Assembly (NCBI GenBank): GCA_018970605.1
Contig: JAGWWA010000013.1
Coordinates: 1-38,429, forward strand
Length of the DNA stretch: 38,429 bases
Source of the DNA: Planctomycetota bacterium
Lineage (GTDB): Bacteria; Planctomycetota; Planctomycetia; Pirellulales; UBA1268
Reading direction: 5' to 3'
Shown here in pieces: positions 17,382 to 23,587 of this stretch (the first letter of the stretch is position 1; each line of letters begins with the position of its first letter). The notes beneath the pieces were generated by a model, which searched no databases, was not told the origin of the DNA, and worked only from the letters and a program-made list of their open reading frames with translations. The translations under genes were made by a program, and so were the position numbers.

Positions 17382-18824
17382 GTGCGTGCCCTCGTCGTCG
17401 ATGATTCCAAGCCGAGTCGGAGCATCGTTGCGCGGGCGCTCACCGATCTGCGGTTTGAATGTTCGGAGGCCGGCAACGGCCAGGAGGCACTGGCCGCACT
17501 GGCGGCGTCGGCGCGGCCCGATCTGATCACCGTCAACTGGCACATGCCGGTGATGGACGGGATCGAACTGGTCCGGCGGCTCCGCCGCGAGCCGGCCTAC
17601 CGAAAGCTCCCGATCCTGATGATCTCCACGGAGCACGAGCAGGAGCGGATCGCGCTGGCTCGGCAGGCGGGAATCGATGACTATCTCGCCAAGCCCTTCA
17701 CGGCCGCGGCACTGGCCCGCAAGCTCGTTGATCTCGGCGTGGTTGCGGAGCCGGCGCAGACGGGGGGCCGGGATCCGATCGGCGTCTTGATCTGCGACGA
17801 CTCCGCAACCATCCGGGGCATTCTCTCGGCCACGCTCGCCGCCGACCCGGAACTGAAGATCGTGGGCACCGCCGTGAACGGTGAGGCCTGCCTGGCGGCG
17901 ATCCCCTCAGCGCGGCCCGATCTCGTGCTGCTCGACGTCGAGATGCCGGTGATGGACGGGATCACCACGCTTCGTGAGATTCGCCGCCGGTTCGGCAAGC
18001 TGCCCGTCGTGATGTTTTCGAGCCTCACCGAGCGCGGCGCGAAGGCCACGGTCGATGCGCTCCTGGCGGGTGCCAACGACTACGTCGCCAAGCCTGCCGG
18101 CCTCGACGCGGCCGAGGTGGCGGAGCGGATCCGCACCGATGTGATCGGCCGGATCAAGTCGCTCATCCCCCGGCGGGCGGCCAGCGCCGGCGGTCGATCC
18201 GTCTCCCGGATTTCCGAGGCTCCGCGGCCCCTCCGTCAGGAGCGGATTCGCGGCGTGGTGATCGCGGTGTCCACCGGCGGCCCGACCGCACTCGCCGAGG
18301 TGCTGCCCGCGTTCGTCCCCGACGCCCGCGTGCCGATCCTCGTGGTCCAGCACATGCCCGCCGCGTTTACCGCGCACCTCGCGGAACGCCTGGCGAAGAC
18401 GGGGGGGCTGACGGTCCGCGAGGCGGCTGACGGCGATCTCGCCAAGCCCGGCGAGGTGCTGCTCGCGCCCGGGGGTCGGCATCTCGAACTCGTGAGCGAT
18501 ACGCCGCAGCCTCGGGTGCGGCTCACCGACGACCCGCCGGAGAACTCCTGCCGCCCGGCCGCCGATGTGTTGTTTCGCTCGGCGGTTCGCCTCTGGGGTG
18601 GCGGCACCCTGGGCGTGGTGCTCACCGGCATGGGGAAAGACGGGCTCGCCGGCAGCCGCGAGATCGTGGCCGCCGGGGGGAGCGTGATCGCCCAGGACGA
18701 GTTTTCGAGCGTCGTCTGGGGCATGCCCGGCGAAGTCGTGCGGGCGGGGCTCGCCGATGCGGTCTTGCCACTCTCGCAGGTCGGCGTCGAGGTGGCCCTC
18801 CGGCTCAAGAGGCGCGGCGGCTGA
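17382..18824 (+). CDS. cheB: REC-REC-CheB fusion (receptor methylesterase) with Asn in first receiver
   Basis: A 480-residue protein-glutamate methylesterase with two receivers. Receiver 1 (1-120) has the acidic pair Asp7-Asp8, Ser82 and Lys104, but Asn52 replaces the phosphoacceptor Asp (VNWHMPVMDG, codon AAC at 17535-17537). Receiver 2 (132-255) has the normal Asp186 in LLDVEMPVMDG. The catalytic domain (288-478) shows the triad Ser297 (AVSTGGP), His324 (VQHMPAAF) and Asp420 (TGMGKDG). CheB would demethylate the receptor, opposing CheR. The start is GTG at 17382, supported by GGGAGG about eight bases upstream and by the receiver strand MRALVVDDS. The cheR gene starts 17 bases after the stop. 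The extra inactive-looking receiver is unusual. Confidence 0.94.
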   Translation: MRALVVDDSKPSRSIVARALTDLRFECSEAGNGQEALAALAASARPDLITVNWHMPVMDGIELVRRLRREPAYRKLPILMISTEHEQERIALARQAGIDDYLAKPFTAAALARKLVDLGVVAEPAQTGGRDPIGVLICDDSATIRGILSATLAADPELKIVGTAVNGEACLAAIPSARPDLVLLDVEMPVMDGITTLREIRRRFGKLPVVMFSSLTERGAKATVDALLAGANDYVAKPAGLDAAEVAERIRTDVIGRIKSLIPRRAASAGGRSVSRISEAPRPLRQERIRGVVIAVSTGGPTALAEVLPAFVPDARVPILVVQHMPAAFTAHLAERLAKTGGLTVREAADGDLAKPGEVLLAPGGRHLELVSDTPQPRVRLTDDPPENSCRPAADVLFRSAVRLWGGGTLGVVLTGMGKDGLAGSREIVAAGGSVIAQDEFSSVVWGMPGEVVRAGLADAVLPLSQVGVEVALRLKRRGG

Positions 18825-18841
18825 CGCCGCGCGAAGCCTCG

Positions 18842-19669
18842 ATGAAGGTCGCCGACCCCCAGTTCGACTATCTCTGCGGACTGCTGCGCCGACGGACGGG
18901 CGTGTGCATCGACCAGACGAAGCAATACCTCGTCGTCGCCCGACTGATGCCGATCGTCCGGCAGCGGAAGATCCCGAGTCTCGAGACCCTCATCGACCGG
19001 GTGCGGCAGGGCCTCGACCCGTCGCTGGAGAAGGACGTTCTCTGTGCGATGATGACGCACGAGACGTCGTTCTTTCGCGACAGGAAGCCTTTCGACTCGC
19101 TGCGCGAGGTGATTGCCGAGCTCGTGCAGCGGCGGGCGGCGGAGCGGCAGCTCACGCTCTGGTCGGCCGCCTGCTCGACCGGCCAGGAGCCGTTCAGCAT
19201 CGCCATGGTGCTGCTCGAGCACTTCCGCGACCTGGTGGCCACCTGGCGGATCCGGGTCATCGCGACCGACTTCTCCGAGCCGATCCTGGAGAAGGCCCGT
19301 GAAGGCGTCTACAGCGACCTGGAGATCAATCGCGGCCTGTCTCCGGCGCTGCTCAAAAAATACTTCCGGACGCTTCAGGGCCGGCACAGCATCGTGCAGG
19401 AGTGTCGCCACCTCGTCGAGTTTCGCTCGATGAATCTCAACGGCACGTGGCCGTTGATGCCCATGGTGGACGTCGTTTTTCTTCGCAACGTGATGCTCTA
19501 CTTCGACGTGCCCACGCGTTCGGCGCTCGTGGGCCGCGTCCGTCGCGTGCTGCGGCCGGACGGGGCCCTCTATCTCGGCGGCGCCGAGACGATGATCGGA
19601 ATCGACGACGGCTGGGACCGCGTCGTCCACGGTGGCTGCAGCCACTATCGGCCAAAGCCACGGCGTTGA
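18842..19669 (+). CDS. cheR: Chemotaxis protein methyltransferase CheR
   Basis: A 275-residue SAM-dependent methyltransferase that methylates receptor glutamates for adaptation. The N-terminal helical domain (FDYLCGLLRRRTGVCI) is followed by MMTHETSFFRDRKPF, the SAM-binding SAACSTGQEPFSIAM, IRVIATDFSEPILEKAREG, and DVVFLRNVMLYFDVPTR. The length is typical and there is no TPR extension. It is the last gene of the cheA-cheW-mcp-cheB-cheR unit, 17 bp after cheB. A truncated palindromic repeat and a convergent gene follow. CheR plus CheB shows that the system has methylation-based adaptation. Confidence 0.95.
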   Translation: MKVADPQFDYLCGLLRRRTGVCIDQTKQYLVVARLMPIVRQRKIPSLETLIDRVRQGLDPSLEKDVLCAMMTHETSFFRDRKPFDSLREVIAELVQRRAAERQLTLWSAACSTGQEPFSIAMVLLEHFRDLVATWRIRVIATDFSEPILEKAREGVYSDLEINRGLSPALLKKYFRTLQGRHSIVQECRHLVEFRSMNLNGTWPLMPMVDVVFLRNVMLYFDVPTRSALVGRVRRVLRPDGALYLGGAETMIGIDDGWDRVVHGGCSHYRPKPRR

Positions 19670-19696
19670 CGGGCGCCGTTGGGGGCGCTCACCGGA

Positions 19697-19776
19697 GTGA
19701 TGTCGTCAGGAAGCCCAATCGCGTGAGCGATGGGGGCCTTCGCGTGGTGCGCCGCTCGGGGCTGCCGACGCCCCAG
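19697..19776 (+). repeat. Truncated repeat copy at the cheR/PP2C convergent junction
   Basis: GTGATGTCGTCAGG joins the hairpin leader (AAGCCC, ATCGC, loop GTGA, GCGAT, GGGGGC; about 19708-19741) and then the left arm CGGGGCTGCCGACGCCCCAG from 19757. The core and right arm are absent. It lies between two converging genes. The rest of 19670-19845 has no gene. Confidence 0.75.
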
Positions 19777-19845
19777 TCTCCGGCTGGTGGCGAGCCAACT
19801 CGTGCCGTCCCACGGCTGGCTTTGGCGAGGCCGGTGTGAGGCGCT

Positions 19846-21270
19846 CTACGGCCGCCACTCGACGCCGAGGATCGAGACGTCGTCGAGCGGGCCGTTGGGC
19901 TGACACCAGTTCTCGACCGCCTCCAGCAAGCCCTTCACGCCGGCCTCGACCGGGGCACCGCGGAACTCCGCGATGCAGGCCGCCATCGCGTCGTCGCCGT
20001 ACGGGTTCCTGTCCTTGTCCATCGCCTCGGGGACGCCGTCGGAGTAGAGGAACAGCCGGTCGCCGGGCACGAGTTGCAACGTCTTCTGCTCGTATTCGAC
20101 GTCCGGCACGAAGGCGATGGGAAAGCTCTCGGTGGCGTGGAACTCGACGTCACCGCCCGCGGCGGGGAGCCGGACGAGGGCCGGGTGGCCGCCCGAACAG
20201 TAGTCGAAGCGGCCCGTGGGCAGGTGGAGCACGCCGTAGAGCAGCGTGAAGTAGAGCCCCGAAAAATCGTCGGCCTGAAAGAGCCGGTTGAGCTGCGTGG
20301 CGACTTCGGCCGGCCGGGCGACCGCTATCCGGCCATCCGCGCCCTGCCGCACGAGCAGCGACTGGTCGGAGACTTTCGGCGTGAGGAAGCGGCCCACCGT
20401 CACCGCCATCAGCGACGAGGGAACCCCGTGGCCGCTCACGTCCACGACGAACAGCCCCACATGCTCGTCATCGAGCGGAAACACGTTGAGGAAGTCACCG
20501 GCGAGGCCCTGGCAGGGAACGTATCGCCAGGCGATCGTCGTGCCTGGGATCTCGACGTCGTCGGCCGGCAGCAGCGATCGCTGCACCTTCGCGGCCGCCT
20601 TGAGATCGCGGACCATGTGGGCGTTGATCCGCGAGATCTCGGCGTTGAGGGTGGAGAGTTCCTCGTTCGACTTCTGCAGGCCGTCACGGGCGACCGAGAG
20701 ATCCTGGTTGGCGACCACGAGCTCCTGATTCTTGGCGACGGCGTTCTCGAACGTGGACACGAGCAGGTTGAGCACCTGCTGGCGACCCGCCTTGACCCGG
20801 AACTTCTGCCCCTGCAGTGTCACCTCGAGCATCGCTGCCGATCCATCGTCGGCCGACTCGAGCGGCGACGCGAGCAGTGAGTTCATCCTGCCGAGCAGGT
20901 AGTCGGGCTCATAGGGTTTGGTGACGTAGTTGTCGGCCCCGGAATCGAGCCCACGGATGATGTCGATCGGGTCGGAGAGCGTGGAGAGCAGGATGAAGGG
21001 CACCGTCTTGAGCGAAGGATCCGACTTCGCGGCCTTGCAGAACTCGTAACCCGTCATCTCGGGCATCTCGATGTCGGAGACGATGATGTCGGGCCGGCGT
21101 TCCTTCGCCAGGGCCAACGCCAGAGCGCCGTTCTCTCCCCAGCGGACGGTGTGTCCGGCGTCCTCGAGCCGCCGGATGAGCATCCGTGCCTGGATGCGGC
21201 TGTCTTCGGCGATGACGACATCGACGCCGCCGGTTCTGCCGGCATGTGCCCCGTCGGCTTGGTCTGCCAC
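19846..21270 (-). CDS. Receiver-PP2C (RsbU-type) phosphatase
   Basis: A 474-residue response regulator whose output is a PPM/PP2C serine phosphatase. The receiver (about 17-135) has Asp66 in IIVSDIEMPEMTGYEF and Lys in VTKPYEPDYL. A long helical linker (QVLNLLVSTFENAVAKNQEL to DLKAAAKVQRSLLP) is probably coiled coil. The SpoIIE-like phosphatase follows with metal-binding GDFLNVF and DVSGHGVPSSLMA, then SGGHPALVRL, FLYSDGVPEAMD and DDVSILG. Such enzymes dephosphorylate a STAS anti-sigma antagonist, and one is encoded 14 bp upstream. I chose GTG at 21270 (VADQADGAHAG), just after the STAS stop with a GGCGGGGG stretch before it; the frame continues to 21390 but overlaps the STAS gene. It faces the chemosensory operon. 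Confidence 0.92.
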   Translation of the reverse strand: MADQADGAHAGRTGGVDVVIAEDSRIQARMLIRRLEDAGHTVRWGENGALALALAKERRPDIIVSDIEMPEMTGYEFCKAAKSDPSLKTVPFILLSTLSDPIDIIRGLDSGADNYVTKPYEPDYLLGRMNSLLASPLESADDGSAAMLEVTLQGQKFRVKAGRQQVLNLLVSTFENAVAKNQELVVANQDLSVARDGLQKSNEELSTLNAEISRINAHMVRDLKAAAKVQRSLLPADDVEIPGTTIAWRYVPCQGLAGDFLNVFPLDDEHVGLFVVDVSGHGVPSSLMAVTVGRFLTPKVSDQSLLVRQGADGRIAVARPAEVATQLNRLFQADDFSGLYFTLLYGVLHLPTGRFDYCSGGHPALVRLPAAGGDVEFHATESFPIAFVPDVEYEQKTLQLVPGDRLFLYSDGVPEAMDKDRNPYGDDAMAACIAEFRGAPVEAGVKGLLEAVENWCQPNGPLDDVSILGVEWRP

Positions 21271-21284
21271 GGCCGCCCCCGCCG

Positions 21285-21641
21285 TCAGGTGAAGGTGGCC
21301 AAGGCCGTCGGCGCATCCTTGTGGATGCTGAACAGCTTGTCGAGATTCGTGATCTTGAACACGGTGAGGATCTCGGGCCGGATGCCGCACATCTTCAGCC
21401 GGCCGTGTCCGCTCGAGATCTTGCGATGCAGCTGACCGAGCAGGCCCAGCATGGCGCTCGACATGAACTCGACGTTCGAGAAGTCGAGCAGGACGTCGGG
21501 TCCGGACGCCTTGCCGATGAGCTGGGTGACCTCCGTGCGGATCTCGTCGAGGACGGTGTCATCGAGGATCTTCTTGTCCTTGAACTGGACGAGGTGAATG
21601 TCGCCCTTCTTTCCGGTCTGAATGCGGCGGAACTGGTCCAT
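21285..21641 (-). CDS. STAS-domain anti-anti-sigma-factor-like protein
   Basis: A 118-residue single STAS domain: MDQFRRIQTGKKGDIHLVQF, then DVLLDFSNVEFMSSAMLGLLGQL. Ser62 aligns with the phosphoserine of SpoIIAA/RsbV; the usual DSSG motif is altered to SSAM. Phosphorylation there would release the partner anti-sigma kinase, and the PP2C gene downstream would reverse it. No anti-sigma kinase or sigma factor is in the window. The start at 21641 matches the beginning of the domain; the frame extends to 21782 with Pro/Arg-rich non-family sequence. It is co-transcribed with the phosphatase and divergent from the barrel gene. Confidence 0.9.
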   Translation of the reverse strand: MDQFRRIQTGKKGDIHLVQFKDKKILDDTVLDEIRTEVTQLIGKASGPDVLLDFSNVEFMSSAMLGLLGQLHRKISSGHGRLKMCGIRPEILTVFKITNLDKLFSIHKDAPTALATFT

Positions 21642-21925
21642 GGCGGCTCGCGTGGGCAAGAGGGTGAAACGGGGCAAGGCGGGCTGGAACCCTGCGGGAG
21701 AGCCTAGCGTTTCGGGCGGGGAGCCGCCACCGTCCGGGTTCCTCGGGCGGCGCGACGGTAAGGCCGCCGCAGTTTGCCGCATCGCAGGCCCCGCGCATGA
21801 CGTTCGTGACGATTCTCATGCCTGGCGTCGAAAATACCGATCGCTCCACGGGAAGGGATCGTGCCGGTGGGGGGCTTGGTTCCGGTCTGGAACACGCCGG
21901 CCCGCACCGCCGAAAAGGGGGCGAC

Positions 21926-23164
21926 ATGATACTGCGTCTGATTGCCGCCGCAGCCGTGGTGATGGCCGTGGCATCGGGGTCTGTGACCCAGGGGCAGGCG
22001 TCTTCCGTCGGGGAGTTCGTGATCGAGCCGATCGTGATCGGCGGCACGTTCGATGACGAGGGCATGCTCGACGAGGCGGTTGTCCTCGGTGCCATTCCGG
22101 GCGGCGCGGTGGTCGATGGCCCCGCCATGACCGACGACACCGCCCTCGACGGCGTGGTCCGTGCCGCCGGCGTTGCCGGCGACTGCGGGCACACCGGCCG
22201 ATGTGGATGCGGCGGCGCTCCCCGAGAGTACGTCGTGTTCGACGTGCTGTTTCTCGACCGGGACAACGCGACCAACAACCAGGCCATCCTCATCGATGGC
22301 ACTGGCGGCCTGAATCCCGGCGCCACCGTGTTCACGACCCGGAGCATGGTGCCCACCACGGCGCCAGGCGTGAGGCTCTTCGTCGGCCGGCATGGTGGCA
22401 ACACCACAGGATGGGAGATGGGCTACTGGGGTGTCTATGGATGGTACGGCGATGCCGGTGCCTCCACGAACGGGTCACTCGCAATCCCCGGCGACATCGG
22501 CGCCGCCGTTCCCGGCTGGAACGCCGCCAGCAACGTGCGGACGACGTGGTCGTCGTCGCTCAACGTCGCAGAACTCAACCTGCTCGCGAGCGAGTTCACG
22601 AGCGGCTGTGAGCCTGGCTCACGCTGGCCGCAGCGGCGGTGCCGCCATGAGACCGAGGTCGACTGGATCGGCGGGCTGTTCTGGGCCGGTCTTGAAGAGC
22701 AGGCCGCCCTGCAGGTGTCGCCATCCGCGGGCGAGCCGTCGACGTCGTACCGGGTGGCGACCAGTTCGAACCTGTTCGGCGGCCAACTGGGGCTCCGGGG
22801 CCGCCGCACCTGGGACCGCTTCTCGCTCGAGGGCTGGCTGAAGGCCGGTCTTGGAGGGGCATGGCTTTCGCAATCAGCACCCCCGATCACCAGTTCGCTC
22901 GCGCCGGGCGCTCACTACCGGCCAGGCCGATCGGCCGACGACACGGGCATGGGATTCCTGTCGAGCATGAACATGTCGATGGCGTACCGGTTCAGCGAGG
23001 TGTGGGGCCTGCGGCTTGGCTACAACGTCGCCTGGCTCAGCGGCGTGGCCCTCGCGCCCAACCAGTGGGACTTCACCGACACGCAGGCCAGCGGCACCGG
23101 CGTCCGCGGCGCCGGTGGCGTGTTTCTCCACGGCGCCAATCTTGGCCTCGAAGCCCGCTGGTGA
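21926..23164 (+). CDS. BBP7-like outer-membrane beta-barrel protein
   Basis: A 412-residue secreted protein with signal peptide MILRLIAAAAVVMAVASG. After a short leader with a Cys cluster (CGHTGRCGCGG) comes YVVFDVLFLDRDN, then alternating aromatic/Gly strands (GVRLFVGRHGG, LFGGQLGLRGRRTWDRF, MSMAYRFSEVWGLRLGYN) and a terminal strand ending NLGLEARW, an aromatic barrel end. This fits the planctomycete BBP7 family, assigned from overall pattern without a search. The start at 21926 has a G-rich site eight bases upstream and begins the signal peptide. It is a single gene with a palindromic repeat starting nine bases after its stop. Confidence 0.75.
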   Translation: MILRLIAAAAVVMAVASGSVTQGQASSVGEFVIEPIVIGGTFDDEGMLDEAVVLGAIPGGAVVDGPAMTDDTALDGVVRAAGVAGDCGHTGRCGCGGAPREYVVFDVLFLDRDNATNNQAILIDGTGGLNPGATVFTTRSMVPTTAPGVRLFVGRHGGNTTGWEMGYWGVYGWYGDAGASTNGSLAIPGDIGAAVPGWNAASNVRTTWSSSLNVAELNLLASEFTSGCEPGSRWPQRRCRHETEVDWIGGLFWAGLEEQAALQVSPSAGEPSTSYRVATSSNLFGGQLGLRGRRTWDRFSLEGWLKAGLGGAWLSQSAPPITSSLAPGAHYRPGRSADDTGMGFLSSMNMSMAYRFSEVWGLRLGYNVAWLSGVALAPNQWDFTDTQASGTGVRGAGGVFLHGANLGLEARW

Positions 23165-23173
23165 TCCGCCGCT

Positions 23174-23306
23174 CGGGGCTGCCCATGCCCCATCGCCGGA
23201 CGTTCGCGTCGGGCATCCTGCCCGACGCTCACTGCATGTCCGCTGCGCTTCGCCATCCTGGCTGCGCTTGCTCCCATAGCCCGGCTCTGGGGCACGGGCA
23301 GCCCCT
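23174..23306 (+). repeat. Palindromic element at the BBP7/TPR convergent junction
   Basis: The left arm GGGGCTGCCCATGCCCC (from 23175) and right arm GGGGCACGGGCAGCCCC (23289-23305) pair at 16 of 17 positions. Nested inside is a perfect 10-bp stem GCGTCGGGCA/TGCCCGACGC (23206-23215 and 23219-23228, loop TCC). The core is almost identical to the copy at 36102-36231, with about five substitutions and one indel. An arm-end A-T pair here is G-C there, a compensatory change. Confidence 0.85.
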
Positions 23307-23370
23307 CGCTCCATCATGTTCCGATGTGAGTCAAGAAAGGGGAGCAGTCGGCCGGCCGTCGCGTCGCACG

Positions 23371-23415
23371 AGGATCACATGCGAGCCGTCTTCTACGCGT
23401 CACGCGTGTGATCCT
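23371..23415. repeat. 13-bp inverted repeat, terminator-like
   Basis: AGGATCACATGCG (23371-23383) and CGCGTGTGATCCT (23403-23415) are inverted with one mismatch and a 19-base spacer. No T tract follows on either strand. It lies 207 bp beyond the barrel gene stop. Confidence 0.5.
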
Positions 23416-23444
23416 GAGGCGTTCCTGCGGCGGTGTCACTCCGC

Positions 23445-23473
23445 CAGGAAGCCCCGAGCGAGAGCGAGGGGAT
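23445..23473 (+). other. GNRA-loop hairpin (CCCC/GGGG type)
   Basis: CAGGAAGCCCCGAGC, loop GAGA, GCGAGGGG. The stem is CCCC/GGGG, then tandem A-G and G-A mismatches, then GC/GC closed by a GAGA loop. It has the same architecture as the leader hairpin of the 11.4-kb array but different paired bases. Confidence 0.5.
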
Positions 23474-23556
23474 CATGCGTGGCGGCGGTGAGCGACGCGT
23501 GCCGATCCGCGGAGCCGTTTCCGTCGCTTCCGCTCCGGGCTTTGGGGGTTCCGTGG

Positions 23557-23579
23557 AAAAACCCGCGAGCATCACGGGT
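23557..23579 (-). terminator. Intrinsic terminator of the TPR gene
   Basis: On the minus strand ACCCGTG (23579-23573), loop ATGCT and CGCGGGT (23567-23561) form a 7-bp stem with one G-T pair, running into a T5 tract. It begins nine bases after the stop codon of the TPR gene. Confidence 0.75.
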
Positions 23580-23587
23580 GACGCGTC

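Larger units (their letters stand above)
23165..23587. other. Convergent intergenic region with several hairpins
   Basis: No gene is seen between the barrel gene and the convergent TPR gene. In order it holds the palindromic element (23174-23306), a TGATCC-type inverted repeat (23371-23415), a GNRA-loop hairpin (23445-23473) and the intrinsic terminator of the TPR gene (23557-23579). Confidence 0.8.

Noticed and set aside
23174-23306. Insertion sequence
   Set aside because: Terminal inverted repeats are present, but there is no transposase, no room for one, and no clear target-site duplication.
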